Assembly: GCA_944386045.1 (NCBI GenBank) | Contig: CALWZO010000053.1 | Span: 1-64,000, forward strand | Reading direction: 5' to 3' | DNA length: 64,000 nt | DNA from: an uncultured Clostridia bacterium | GTDB lineage: Bacteria > Bacillota > Clostridia > Oscillospirales > Ruminococcaceae | Part shown: positions 53,017 through 62,058 of the stretch, one piece after another | How positions within the stretch are numbered: position 1 is the first letter of the stretch | Layout of the letters: the number at the start of each line of letters is the position of its first letter | Position numbers and translations under genes: made by a program | Notes under the pieces: generated by a model | The model's database searches: none | Seen by the model: the letters and a program-made list of their open reading frames with translations, nothing else | What the model was told of the DNA's origin: nothing

Positions 53017-53083
53017 AATATTTATTTCTGTTTCAATCCAAAATTGCCGCCATAAATATGCTCGGGTTTTAAAATTAACTGTT

Positions 53084-53278
53084 TTATATTTTCCTTATCC
53101 AATGGTTCGCCAATAAAGCCGCGATGAATATAACTGCCAATGGTATAAAGCCGACATAACCGTGGGTGGAAAAGTAATCTTTTGATATATAATCATATAT
53201 CATACAACATACTTCAGCAAAGATAACAAGATTTGCGGCCAAAGAATATTTGGTGTATTTGTTTTGATTGTTTTTCAT
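53084..53278 (-). CDS. Small two-helix membrane protein, unknown
   Basis: 64 residues: a polar start MKNNQNKYTKYS, a helix at about 12-30, a short Tyr/Asp-rich loop and a second helix at about 42-58 ending in a basic HWIRKI tail. I recognise no family. The ATG at 53278 is preferred; a start seven codons upstream is also possible and has a poorer context. It is isolated between a convergent terminator and an AT-rich region. Confidence 0.5.
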   Translation of the reverse strand: MKNNQNKYTKYSLAANLVIFAEVCCMIYDYISKDYFSTHGYVGFIPLAVIFIAALLANHWIRKI

Positions 53279-53587
53279 GTTACACCACACTTTCCTCATA
53301 TGGCTTTTTCAAGTCAAAATATAAGCAGCGGCTTGTTTGAAAAAGCAAAAAGTCAAAAATGCCTGCTGTTCATTGGGATCACCTGTCCTGAAAATAGTGT
53401 AATTGTTTAATATAATTATAATAATTATACCATTTTTCACGCTGGAATTTGTAAAAACCAATGTAAAAAAATGATGTTGTGTTGTGCAACATACACAGCA
53501 ATCTGAAAAACAGCTGCCGGACTGCCGGCAACCCATTTTACAGACAGAAAAATAAAAAACGGAGGGAAACCCCTCCGTTTTATTTTT
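53279..53587. other. 309-base gap between the small membrane protein and rnpB
   Basis: It contains an extended -10 like TGGTATAAT on the minus strand (near 53430), which could drive the small membrane gene, and the rnpB terminator at 53551-53582. The rest is AT-rich sequence with no recognised gene. Confidence 0.5.
53551..53582 (-). terminator. Terminator of RNase P RNA
   Basis: AAAACGGAGGG, the loop and CCCTCCGTTTT, followed by TTTTTTATTTTT on the minus strand, six bases past the RNA 3' end. Confidence 0.9.
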
Positions 53588-53934
53588 ACGAGTAAACCGT
53601 AAGCCGTGTTCTGTATTAAACGATGATCTATCTAGACTGCAAATCGCTTTGCAGTTCAAGCCTCCTCCTGAGAGTTGCAGGGCACATATACTCTACTGTC
53701 GGGAGTTGCTGCGGATAAGGTTTACATGGCCGCTGTGTCACCACAGCGCCGGTGAGCTCTTACCTCACCTTTCCACCCTTACCGGCATAAAGCCGGCGGT
53801 ATCTCTCTGTTGCACTATCTCTAAGGTCGCCCTCGGCTGACGTTATCAGCTACCCTTGCCCTGAGCAGCACGGACTTTCCTCATAAGCTATCCGTATAAA
53901 ACGGCATTCTCACGCCATCGTATGTTTTACTCGT
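53588..53934 (-). ncRNA. rnpB: RNase P RNA (bacterial type A)
   Basis: Catalytic RNA that trims tRNA 5' leaders. The minus strand shows the universal GAGGAAAGTCCGTGCT (P4/CR-I region), GCCGAGGGCGACC, GAGAGATACCGCCGG, AAGGGTGGAAAGGTGAGGTAAGAGCTCACCGG (in two blocks), AGGAGGAGGCTTGA and the 3' AACACGGCTTACGG. Ends pair through ACGAGTAAA and TTTACTCGT (helix P1). The long P12-like hairpin and P16-like stems fit ancestral type A rather than Bacillus type B. Length about 347 is typical. It starts directly behind the TM2 gene, so its promoter lies in or before that gene. Confidence 0.97.
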
Positions 53935-53939
53935 AACAA

Positions 53940-54308
53940 TCAGAAATTATCAGACAGGGGCACACCCCTGGCGTCTGTGTATGTTCTGCCGGTGAAAATC
54001 ATAAGCGCATCCACCAAAGCCCATATCTGGCTGATCCAGCCCAGGAAAAACACAAACAAAAGCAGCTGGATGACACCTTTTTTGGTAAATCCCAGATAAA
54101 AATTGTGTATGCCCATGCTTCCCAGAAAAATTGCCAGCAGACCGGCTATAATCCTGTTTTTGGGTTTGGACATAACAGAATTGTAGGAATTGTGGAAATC
54201 CTGCATTATATTCTGACCGCCTCTGGGCTGCCGGCCGACCTTCTGACCGCAGTTGGGGCAGAAAATGGCATTTTCGTCCAGATGACAGCCGCAGTTTGTA
54301 CAATACAT
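53940..54308 (-). CDS. Zinc-ribbon TM2-domain membrane protein
   Basis: 122 residues. The N-terminal zinc ribbon CTNCGCHLDENAIFCPNCG (residues 3-21) precedes a Gly/Arg/Gln linker and a TM2 domain (about 52-115). The TM2 domain shows KNRIIAGLLAIFLGSMGIHNFYLGFTKKGVIQL, the DRF-like turn, LGWISQIWALVDALMI and a final polar tail. TM2 proteins are small two-helix membrane proteins of unknown function. AAGGAGAGATTTAT precedes the ATG. Its stop is six bases from rnpB. Confidence 0.88.
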   Translation of the reverse strand: MYCTNCGCHLDENAIFCPNCGQKVGRQPRGGQNIMQDFHNSYNSVMSKPKNRIIAGLLAIFLGSMGIHNFYLGFTKKGVIQLLLFVFFLGWISQIWALVDALMIFTGRTYTDARGVPLSDNF

Positions 54309-54496
54309 ATAAATCTCTCCTTAATTTTCACACTTTGATATTTTACCATATCTTACAGATATATTCAACAATATTAAAGTGTTCAAAATGCAAAAATCCG
54401 GAAGAATTTTATATTTTAAAGCTGAAAACAGTATAATGTTGAAATAATATATGGTTTTTTGATATAATAAATAAGTTGTGTATAAGGAGGGCTGTC

Positions 54497-55384
54497 ATGC
54501 AGCTGGAATATTATGTCAGCCGGCAAAGTGAAGGCGAAAGATTGAATATATTTTTACGCAAAAACGGCGTCAGCCTGGCGCAGATTAAAAAAGTCAAGTT
54601 TTTGCCCGACGGAATTATGGTGGACGGACAGAAACAAAACACAGACTATCTGCTGAAGGCCGGGCAGAAGGTGACGGTAAATATTTATGACAGCCGGCCA
54701 CGGAATTCTGTAAAAGCCCAATACCGGCCGATGGATATTGTCTATCTGGACGAAAGCTGTATGGTGGTAAACAAACCACGGGGAATGCCATGCCATCCGT
54801 CCTTCAATCACCCGGAGGACACACTGGCCAATCTTTTTGTGGGCTGGCGGCGCAGCAGAGGCCAGAACATGCCCTGCCGCATCATAAACAGGCTGGACAA
54901 AAGCACCTCCGGCCTGGTGCTTTTAGCGCTGGATTCCCACAGTGCCCGGTGTCTGCCAACCGGCACCCAAAAGCTGTACAGAGCCATTGTACAGGGGCAC
55001 CCACAGCCGGAAAACGGCCTGATAGACCTGCCTATAGCCAGAAAAGAAGACTCTATCATAACAAGATGCGTGCGCTCCGACGGCCAAAGGGCGCTGACGG
55101 AATATTCCCTGAGTGCGCGGGGGGACGGCTTCAGCCTTATGGATATAAAACTGCACACAGGCCGAACCCATCAGATCAGGGTACATTTTTCCCATTTGGG
55201 ACATCCTTTGGCAGGGGACGGGCTGTACGGCGGCGACTGCCGTTTTATAAACAGGCGGGCTTTGCACTGCCGGCAGCTGACATTTACCAGCCCGCACAGC
55301 GGCAAAAAAATTTGTCTGAAACGGCCTTTGCCGGAGGATATGAAAACTTGTGCAACAAAAATACATATTTTTGAAACATTTTGA
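54497..55384 (+). CDS. RluA-family pseudouridine synthase
   Basis: 295 residues. The N-terminal S4-like RNA-binding region (RLNIFLRKNGVSLAQIKKVK, LLKAGQKVTVNIYD) precedes a catalytic domain with VYLDESCMVVNKPRGMPCHPS. NRLDKSTSGLVLLALDS carries the nucleophile Asp. ALTEYSL, LMDIKLHTGRTHQIRVHFSHLGHPLAGDGLYGG and the C-terminus follow. It is of the RluC/RluD type, acting on 23S rRNA or tRNA. AAGGAGGGCTGTC precedes ATG 54497. Confidence 0.93.
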   Translation: MQLEYYVSRQSEGERLNIFLRKNGVSLAQIKKVKFLPDGIMVDGQKQNTDYLLKAGQKVTVNIYDSRPRNSVKAQYRPMDIVYLDESCMVVNKPRGMPCHPSFNHPEDTLANLFVGWRRSRGQNMPCRIINRLDKSTSGLVLLALDSHSARCLPTGTQKLYRAIVQGHPQPENGLIDLPIARKEDSIITRCVRSDGQRALTEYSLSARGDGFSLMDIKLHTGRTHQIRVHFSHLGHPLAGDGLYGGDCRFINRRALHCRQLTFTSPHSGKKICLKRPLPEDMKTCATKIHIFETF

Positions 55385-55456
55385 TTTTAATGTGAAAATT
55401 GTGTATATATTTTATGAACTATAGGCTACAAAAAAGTAAAAATATGTCCCTTTTCC

Positions 55457-55485
55457 TTGAAAACAGGCGGGAAAAATAGTATAAT
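55457..55485 (+). promoter_or_regulatory. Promoter of the LysM-G5-M23 gene
   Basis: TTGAAA, a 17-base spacer and TATAAT (55480-55485). Confidence 0.75.
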
Positions 55486-55529
55486 TTTTAACTGGACATA
55501 TTGAATTTTTAAGCAAAGGAGATGGGGGA

Positions 55530-57290
55530 ATGCCATTTGGAAGCAAGAAGAAAAAGCCTGCAACTGATGGTGTGAGAACAGCCGGAAAATCGATCAAGAC
55601 AACATTTAAAAGATATAATTCAGAAAAAATCACAGCGGAGGGCGTAAAACGCTTTTTCCTGTTCAATTTTTATAAAATAGGATATACACTGGAACTGAAC
55701 GCTGCCATGATAGGCCGCCAGCTGAAAGGGTTTTTCAGCAGGGTATACGAATCCCTGAACAACATATTACGCAGCCTGGCATTATTTCTGGACAGCCTTG
55801 CAGACACAATTCTGGACGACCTGGGCGAGCCGCTGGAAAGAGTGGGCGAAGCCGCAGGCAAAATATCTGCAATAATAAAAGAAACAAAAGCGGACAAACA
55901 GCGCAGAACCGGCGCAGAGGTCAAAGAGTATGTAAAACAGGGTCTGTCCAAGCACAAAGACCTTACAAGACGACTTATGGCCTATGTGATACCTGCATGT
56001 ACGGCAATGGTGTTTATAGTCACCGTGTCTGTCGGAATGAGCAGGGACTATGCCATACAGGTCAATCTGGACGGAGTAGAAATAGGCGTTATCAAGGATT
56101 ACACAATACTGGAAAATGCTGACAAAATAATTAAAAACAAACTGGTCAGCACAGACGAGCAAAGCTGGAACTTAAACTCTGAAATCAAGATGGTAAGCCT
56201 TTCAGACAAAGAAACCATTGACGAAAGACAGCTGGCCAATAATATACTTTCAGCCTCAGACGAGGATATAGTGGAGGCCACCGGCCTGTATGTTGACGGA
56301 GTTTTTGTGGGCGCAGTAAAGGACGCCACAGCTCTGAATTCAGCACTGGAAAGCCTGAAACGGCCTTATGAAAACGGAGATCCCAACAGGACAGTTACAT
56401 TTGTACAGGATGTCAGCGTTGTTGAAGGCATTTTCTTCGCCAATACTGTTGTGGAAGATCAGAAACTGGCTGATATGGTAGTCAGCGAGGTAAGCGGTGA
56501 AAAGCATTACAGCGTTGTTGAAGGCGACTCACCGTCACTGATTGCTTCCAAAAACGGAATAACCACCAGGACACTTTACAACCTTAACCCCGGCCTGGAA
56601 GGCGGCGGTCTGTGGATTGGCGATGACCTTATTGTAAGCGCATCTGTGCCTTTCTTACAGGTAAAATATGTGGAAACCAGCACCAGACAGGTGGAAGTTG
56701 ACTATCAGACCAAAACCGAAAAGAATGACTCCATGACATTCGGCACAACAAAGGTTACACAAGAGGGTGAAAAGGGTATAAACGAAGAAACTGTTGAAAG
56801 CGTTTACATAGACGGTATCCTGCAAAGCGAAACGGTTGTCAACACCACGGTAATCAAAGAGCCTGTAACGGAAATCGTTCAGCAGGGCACGCTGTTTAAC
56901 GGCACTGTCATAACCGGCGGAACAGGAAGGCTTGTATGGCCTGTTGCCGGTGCTTACAGATGGTCCCGTGGCTTTGCCGGCCAGTATCCTGCCCACAACG
57001 GTATAGACCTTGCGGCTTCCACAGGTACAACCCTGGTTGCAGCAGACACAGGTGTAGTTGTAAAGGCGGTTTACTCCAATGTGGGTTACGGTATCTACTG
57101 TGTAATTGACCATGGCGGATATCAGACACTGTATGGCCACTGCTCGGCTTTGCTGGTAAGCGTCGGTCAGCAGGTAACCCAGGGCCAGCCTATTGCCAGA
57201 ATAGGTTCTACCGGTAACTCTACCGGACCGCATGTCCACTTTGAGGTTAAGAACGGCGAATACCGTTATGACCCGATGGGATGGTTCTAA
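55530..57290 (+). CDS. Membrane-anchored LysM/G5/M23 peptidoglycan endopeptidase
   Basis: 586 residues. A long basic cytosolic or membrane-associated N-terminus (1-145, with two amphipathic helices) precedes a helix at about 149-170. The extracellular part has a region with paired ILENADKI repeats, a LysM (326-373), a G5 domain (about 374-452) and a C-terminal M23 domain. H489/D493 of HNGID and H568/H570 of HVHFEV are the expected zinc ligands, so it should cut peptide cross-links. It probably binds the cell wall through LysM and G5. A strong terminator follows and murA is separately promoted. Confidence 0.92.
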   Translation: MPFGSKKKKPATDGVRTAGKSIKTTFKRYNSEKITAEGVKRFFLFNFYKIGYTLELNAAMIGRQLKGFFSRVYESLNNILRSLALFLDSLADTILDDLGEPLERVGEAAGKISAIIKETKADKQRRTGAEVKEYVKQGLSKHKDLTRRLMAYVIPACTAMVFIVTVSVGMSRDYAIQVNLDGVEIGVIKDYTILENADKIIKNKLVSTDEQSWNLNSEIKMVSLSDKETIDERQLANNILSASDEDIVEATGLYVDGVFVGAVKDATALNSALESLKRPYENGDPNRTVTFVQDVSVVEGIFFANTVVEDQKLADMVVSEVSGEKHYSVVEGDSPSLIASKNGITTRTLYNLNPGLEGGGLWIGDDLIVSASVPFLQVKYVETSTRQVEVDYQTKTEKNDSMTFGTTKVTQEGEKGINEETVESVYIDGILQSETVVNTTVIKEPVTEIVQQGTLFNGTVITGGTGRLVWPVAGAYRWSRGFAGQYPAHNGIDLAASTGTTLVAADTGVVVKAVYSNVGYGIYCVIDHGGYQTLYGHCSALLVSVGQQVTQGQPIARIGSTGNSTGPHVHFEVKNGEYRYDPMGWF

Positions 57291-57306
57291 AAGTCAAAAG
57301 CATATC

Positions 57307-57342
57307 CTTTATCCGTCTGGTTGACAGACGGATAAAGTTTTG
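57307..57342 (+). terminator. Terminator after the M23 gene
   Basis: CTTTATCCGTCTG, GTTGA and CAGACGGATAAAG followed by TTTTGC. Confidence 0.9.
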
Positions 57343-57501
57343 CATATAATAATTTAAAAACAGAGCAAAATAACTTTTGATACAAAAACACAAAAAATTT
57401 ATTTTATTGTCAATGTTTACGCGCCCTTTTTGTGAGTAAAATACTATGGTGGGTGTATATTGACTGCTACCTTGAAAAATAAATTCCAAAGGAGAACGGT
57501 T

Positions 57502-58788
57502 TTGGAAAAGTATATTATCAAAGGCGGAAAACCGCTGAAAGGTGAAGTTGTGATAAGCGGTGCCAAAAATGCCGCAGTGGCAATTCTGCCGGCAACTGTT
57601 TTGGCAAACGATGTTTGCGTTCTGGAAAATGTACCGGATATCAGCGATATTCGCACAGAAATAGAAATTCTCAAAGAGATGGGCGCAAAGGTAAAACGCA
57701 TCAGCCCTTCCGTATTGGAGATAGACACTTCCACGCTGGACAGTCAGACTGTTCCGCTGGACCTGGGCATAAAAATGAGGGCTTCCTATTATTTCCTGGG
57801 CAGCCTGCTGTCCAGATACGGCAGTGCAAGCGTACCTATGCCCGGCGGCTGCGACCTGGGCGCAAGGCCCATTGACCAGCATCTGAAAGCTTTTTCGGCT
57901 TTGGGCGCCAATTACGACCTGGACTATGCGATGATAAATGTAAGCACAGACAATCTTCAGGGCGCACATATATTTTTTGATACCATTTCGGTGGGTGCCA
58001 CAATAAACGCCATGCTGGCAGCGGTTATGGCAGAAGGTACAACAGTGCTGGAAAATGTGGCCAAGGAGCCGCACATTGTTGATGTGGCCAACTTCCTGAA
58101 CACAATGGGCGCGGATGTACGCGGAGCCGGCACCGATGTCATCAAGATACACGGTGTAAAATCTATGCACGGCGCTACTTACTCTGTGGTACCTGACCAG
58201 ATAGAAGCAGGCACTTTTATGGTGGCCGCAGCGGCTACCAGAGGTGACATACTGGTAAAAAATGTTATACCGAAACATCTGGAAACAATCACAGGAAAAC
58301 TGAAATCAGTGGGCGCAACAGTGGAAGAATTTGACGATTCCATCAGGGTTACAGGCGCTCCTGTTTATGAAAACACAAATATCAAAACCATGCCTCACCC
58401 GGGATTTCCCACAGACTTGCAGCCTGTAATGGGCGTTTTGCTGTGCCTTGCCCAGGGTACATCCATTGTCACCGAGGGCATATGGGACAGCCGTTTCAAA
58501 TATTGCGACGAGCTGAATAAAATGGGCGCAAATATCAAGGTGGAAGGCCGAGTGGCAGTTTTTGAAGGTGTGGAATGTCTGAGACCTGCCCCGGTAAAAG
58601 CCACCGACCTGCGTGCCGGTGCGGCACTGGTTGTGGCGGCTTTGTGCGCTGACGGCCAGAGCGAAGTCAGCGAGATTGCCCATGTGGAGCGCGGATATGT
58701 TGATATGGTCAAAAAGATACGCGCGCTGGGCGGTGACATTGTAAAAGTTGATATTCCCGAAGGCGGAATACTGAAAAAAGCATATTGA
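57502..58788 (+). CDS. murA: UDP-N-acetylglucosamine 1-carboxyvinyltransferase MurA
   Basis: First committed step of peptidoglycan synthesis: enolpyruvyl transfer from PEP. 428 residues. EKYIIKGGKPLKGEVVISGAKNAAVAILPATVL opens the protein (in sections), RASYYFLG and the PEP-binding Cys of MPGGCDLGARPIDQHLKA (fosfomycin target, near 118) are intact, and TAxPG-type HPGFPTDLQP and GALVVAALCA-like AALVVAALC follow. The start is TTG 57502, seven bases after GGAG; the upstream ATA/TTG codons lack a ribosome site. The next gene is walJ. Confidence 0.96.
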   Translation: MEKYIIKGGKPLKGEVVISGAKNAAVAILPATVLANDVCVLENVPDISDIRTEIEILKEMGAKVKRISPSVLEIDTSTLDSQTVPLDLGIKMRASYYFLGSLLSRYGSASVPMPGGCDLGARPIDQHLKAFSALGANYDLDYAMINVSTDNLQGAHIFFDTISVGATINAMLAAVMAEGTTVLENVAKEPHIVDVANFLNTMGADVRGAGTDVIKIHGVKSMHGATYSVVPDQIEAGTFMVAAAATRGDILVKNVIPKHLETITGKLKSVGATVEEFDDSIRVTGAPVYENTNIKTMPHPGFPTDLQPVMGVLLCLAQGTSIVTEGIWDSRFKYCDELNKMGANIKVEGRVAVFEGVECLRPAPVKATDLRAGAALVVAALCADGQSEVSEIAHVERGYVDMVKKIRALGGDIVKVDIPEGGILKKAY

Positions 58789-58856
58789 TTTTTAAATACA
58801 GGGCGGGGCGCCGAAGGGGTTGCTCCGTCTTTGTGATTATAGATAAGGAATTTTAA

Positions 58857-59648
58857 ATGGCAAGATACATATCACTTTATTCCGGCTCCTCCGGAAACTG
58901 TTCTGTCGTGGAGGAAAACGGAAAATTTATAATAATAGACATGGGAAAATCTGCCAGGATAACCAACAGCGCACTGACCCGGCTGGGGCTGGAATTAAAA
59001 AATTTGCAGGGTATTCTGGTCAGCCATGAACATTCTGACCATATCAGCGGACTGAAAGTTTTTCTGAAAAACCTTCATGTGCCGCTGTTTTCCGGCGCGC
59101 CGACAAACGATTATCTGCGGGATAACGCCCTGGTGCCCGGCCATATAGATGTACAGGACCTTAACTTTACAGGCACAAACATAGGCCCATTCAATATCCA
59201 GGGGTTTGAAACTCCCCATGATTCCGCCTGCTGTCTGGGCTTTAAAATAAGGACTGACGGCGGCTCGTCCATGTCCATAGCTACAGACCTGGGGTTTGTA
59301 AATGAGGAGATACTGAAAAATTTAAGCGGAGTGGACCTGACGGTCATAGAGTCCAACTACGATGTAAATATGCTGAAATACGGCCCTTATCCTTACTACC
59401 TGAAAAGCAGGATATCTTCAAACCGCGGCCACCTGAGCAACATACAGTCCAGCCGGGCCACGCTGCGCCTGGTGGAGGACGGGGTAAAAAAGATACAGCT
59501 TTGCCACCTGTCAAACACCAACAACACCCCTCGGCTGGCACTGGAACGGATAAAAAATTCTGCCGCGGAAAACGGAATATACCTGCCGGATGATGTGACA
59601 GTAAAGGTCAACCGCCGACATGAAGTTACCCAACCTACGGAATTTTGA
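58857..59648 (+). CDS. walJ: MBL-fold hydrolase, WalJ/YycJ family
   Basis: 263-residue metallo-beta-lactamase-fold protein with GSSGNCSVVE at the start and SHEHSDHISGL carrying the HxHxDH metal motif (about 59). TPHDSACCLGF and CHLSNTNNTP with the later ligands follow. WalJ has been implicated in coordinating cell-wall metabolism and replication, and as an exonuclease in some species. As in Bacillus, it precedes rlmH. AAGGAATTTTAA precedes the ATG. No walRK two-component genes are in view. Confidence 0.9.
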   Translation: MARYISLYSGSSGNCSVVEENGKFIIIDMGKSARITNSALTRLGLELKNLQGILVSHEHSDHISGLKVFLKNLHVPLFSGAPTNDYLRDNALVPGHIDVQDLNFTGTNIGPFNIQGFETPHDSACCLGFKIRTDGGSSMSIATDLGFVNEEILKNLSGVDLTVIESNYDVNMLKYGPYPYYLKSRISSNRGHLSNIQSSRATLRLVEDGVKKIQLCHLSNTNNTPRLALERIKNSAAENGIYLPDDVTVKVNRRHEVTQPTEF

Positions 59649-59666
59649 TTACAAAAGGTATAATTT

Positions 59667-60152
59667 ATGCAAAATATTACAATAATCGCCATGGGCAAAG
59701 TACAAAAAGGCTTTTTGTCCCGGGGCTGTGATGAATATATAAAGCGTTTAAAGCCTATGTGCGGTTTCAAACTTATAGAACTGGATGACGAAAACCTGCC
59801 GGAGAAAAATTTGAACGACAGCCTGATACAGAAAGCACTGGACAAGGAACGGACCAGAATTCTGGCGGCTGTACCCAAGCAAAGCTATGTGATAAGCCTG
59901 TGCATAGAGGGCAGGCAGATGTCCAGCTTGCAGTTTGCACAGCTGATAGAGCAGAAAGCAGGGGAGGGTTTTTCCAACCTGTGCTTTATCATCGGTTCCA
60001 GCCATGGGCTGAGCGAAAGGGTAAAGGCGGCCAGCCATCTGAGATTTTCCTTTTCACAGATGACATTTCCCCACCAGCTGGCCAGGCTGATAGCGCTGGA
60101 GCAGATTTACCGCGCGCTGTCCATAAACAGGGGCAGTAAATATCATAAATAA
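59667..60152 (+). CDS. rlmH: 23S rRNA pseudouridine-1915 N3-methyltransferase RlmH
   Basis: SPOUT methyltransferase of 161 residues acting on the intersubunit pseudouridine of 23S rRNA. It has NITIIAMGKVQKGF at the start, KQSYVISLCIEGRQMSS, LCFIIGSSHGLSERVKAAS for SAM binding and the trefoil-knot C-terminus LIALEQIYRALSINRGSKYHK (in parts). Last gene of a murA-walJ-rlmH run, followed by a terminator. AAAGGTATAATTT precedes the ATG. Confidence 0.97.
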   Translation: MQNITIIAMGKVQKGFLSRGCDEYIKRLKPMCGFKLIELDDENLPEKNLNDSLIQKALDKERTRILAAVPKQSYVISLCIEGRQMSSLQFAQLIEQKAGEGFSNLCFIIGSSHGLSERVKAASHLRFSFSQMTFPHQLARLIALEQIYRALSINRGSKYHK

Positions 60153-60163
60153 TGATATAAAAT

Positions 60164-60203
60164 CAAAAGCAAGCCGGGTATGTAAAACGGCTTGCTTTTT
60201 TGA
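60164..60203 (+). terminator. Terminator after rlmH
   Basis: AAAAGCAAGCCG, GGTATGTAAAA and CGGCTTGCTTTTTT. Confidence 0.92.
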
Positions 60204-60311
60204 CTGCTGCAAAAGTAGATTTGGCAGGAGGCGCCTGCGGCAATAAATTTATATACAGATTTTAAGCAGGTTATTCGCAGTATAAATACCGGAAGAAACC
60301 TGTAATACTTC

Positions 60312-60348
60312 TAAAAAAATAACCGGCCCGCAAAGGCCGGTTTTTTTG
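60312..60348. terminator. Terminator of the old yellow enzyme gene
   Basis: AACCGGCC, CGCAAA and GGCCGGTT with T/A runs on both sides. Confidence 0.85.
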
Positions 60349-60377
60349 TGTGTAATGTCAGACAGCTTTACAGACAA

Positions 60378-61379
60378 TCAAAGCCGTCCTGCCATGTTTT
60401 TCTGCGGCCAGGCGCTGTCTGTGAGTATGGCGCGGCCGACACCTATCAGGTCGGCTTTGCTCTCTTCCAGCAGTTTTTCGCACTGCCGGCCGGAATGTAC
60501 GCCGCCGGTGAGGATAACAGGTATTTTTACCCGCTGTTTTATCGGCTGTGTCATGTCGGAAAAATATCCGGGGGTTTCGTCGTCGGGTTTGCGGTAGCTG
60601 CAAAAACCGCCGGAAATATCCAGCAGGTCAACACCGGCTTTTTCCAGCATAACTGCCGCCTGTACCGCATCCCGGATAGAGCTGCCGTCTTCGGCGTAAT
60701 CACAGCCGCCCAGCCTTACGGCTATGGGAAAGTCCGGGCCCACAGCTTCCCTTACGGCGCTCACTGTTTCCAGCAGGAAACGCAGACGGTTTTCCATACA
60801 GCCTGCGCCGTATTCGTCCTCTCTTTTGTTGGTAAGGGGAGAGTAAAACTGATTGAGCAGATAGCCGTGGGCACTGTGTATCTCCACTCCGTCAAAGCCG
60901 GCCTCTTTTACCCTGCGTGCGGCGTCGGCAAAATCGCGGACAATCTGTTTTATTCCTTCTTTGTCCAGCCGCAAGGGCATATCATATTCCTTCTGCCTTC
61001 TGGGCATCATCACCCGGCTGGCACTTACCGGCACCATGCCTGTGACAGCAGTCAGCGCCGCGCCGCCTGCATGGCTTATCTGGGCAAATGCCGCACAGGA
61101 ACATTGATGTATGCTGTCCGCAAGTTTTTTCATGCCCGGCAGACAGTCGTCGCTTGCCACCGACAGCTGACCCTTGCCGGCCTTGCCCTGTATATTAACA
61201 TAGCTGTGCTCGGTTATAACCAGGCCGATGTGGCCGCCTTTGCACTTTTCGGTGTAAAAGTCTATGTGCTGTTGGTTTACCATGCCGTCCCTGGCTTTTT
61301 CGTTGGCCATGGGCGGCATGACCAGGCGATTTTTTACGGTGATTTTCCCTATGGTGACGGGAGAATTTAAAATCTGCAT
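60378..61379 (-). CDS. NADH:flavin oxidoreductase / old yellow enzyme family
   Basis: 333-residue FMN-containing TIM-barrel oxidoreductase without the Fe-S/FAD extension of 2,4-dienoyl-CoA reductase. Visible features are KNRLVMPPMANEKARDGMV, GLVITEHSYV, AQISHAGGAAL, the GFDGVEIHSAHGYLLNQFYSPLTNKREDEYG block (typical), RLGGCDY and ILTGGVHSGRQCEKLL with VGVGRAIL-type residues. Substrate unknown; enoate or enone reduction is likely. AAGAGTGATAAT precedes the ATG. It is followed on the same strand by its own terminator. Confidence 0.92.
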   Translation of the reverse strand: MQILNSPVTIGKITVKNRLVMPPMANEKARDGMVNQQHIDFYTEKCKGGHIGLVITEHSYVNIQGKAGKGQLSVASDDCLPGMKKLADSIHQCSCAAFAQISHAGGAALTAVTGMVPVSASRVMMPRRQKEYDMPLRLDKEGIKQIVRDFADAARRVKEAGFDGVEIHSAHGYLLNQFYSPLTNKREDEYGAGCMENRLRFLLETVSAVREAVGPDFPIAVRLGGCDYAEDGSSIRDAVQAAVMLEKAGVDLLDISGGFCSYRKPDDETPGYFSDMTQPIKQRVKIPVILTGGVHSGRQCEKLLEESKADLIGVGRAILTDSAWPQKNMAGRL

Positions 61380-61403
61380 ATTATCACTCTTTTCTATGTT
61401 TTA

Positions 61404-62057
61404 TCAGTTGAAAATTCCCAGGTAAAAGCCAAACAGGTCAAAGACCATGGACACGCCCACCACAATAAGCAGTGTGCCGCCGATATATTTTATCCTTTGG
61501 GAATTTTTCTTTAAAAAAGCTGTCACGCCGCGCAGTTTTTCATACCGCAGGGCAAAAACTATAAACGGCACACCCAGCCCCAGGCCAAAGCAGGCCAGCA
61601 GGGCCATGCCCTGAAAAACCGTTTCCTGCACCCCGGCCAGTGTCAGGGCGCTGCCAAGGAATGCGCCCAGGCAGGGCGTCCAGCCAAAGGAGTAGCTTAT
61701 GCCGAACAGAAAGTTGGACAACGCACCGCCGCCTTTGCTTTTCATGGACAGGCCGGGCAGGGAGATGTTGATTATATCCAGGTATACAAACCCGAAAAAC
61801 ACCAGCAGAACTCCGGCCAGTTTTATAAGAAAGCCTTTGTAGCGGCTCATAAACCGCCCCAGAGAAAAGGCTGTGGCCCCCATGAGCACAAAGGCAAAGG
61901 TGAAGCCCAGCACAAAAAACAGCGTGTTGAAAAATCTTTTTGACAGCGACCGCTTTTCATCAGCCGATATATATGCCAGGAAAATGGGCAGCATAGGCAG
62001 TATGCAGGGTGACACAAAGGCAAAAACCCCTTCGGCGAAGGTGAACAGATACTGCAT
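61404..62057 (-). CDS. ccdA: CcdA-type transmembrane thiol-disulfide transporter
   Basis: 217 residues with six transmembrane helices. It has EGVFAFVSPCILPMLPIFLAYI (first redox Cys in SPC) and SFGWTPCLGAFLGSALTLAG (second redox Cys in TPC), the DsbD-beta signature. It moves electrons from cytosolic thioredoxin to exported thiol proteins. The start is one base after the stop of the TlpA gene; GGAGGAATAAT within that gene's end is the ribosome site, so the two are translationally coupled. Confidence 0.92.
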   Translation of the reverse strand: MQYLFTFAEGVFAFVSPCILPMLPIFLAYISADEKRSLSKRFFNTLFFVLGFTFAFVLMGATAFSLGRFMSRYKGFLIKLAGVLLVFFGFVYLDIINISLPGLSMKSKGGGALSNFLFGISYSFGWTPCLGAFLGSALTLAGVQETVFQGMALLACFGLGLGVPFIVFALRYEKLRGVTAFLKKNSQRIKYIGGTLLIVVGVSMVFDLFGFYLGIFN

Positions 62058-62058
62058 A

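Noticed and set aside
54476..54496. Longer start for the RluA-type protein at 54476
   Set aside because: It overlaps the AAGGAGG ribosome site that serves ATG 54497.
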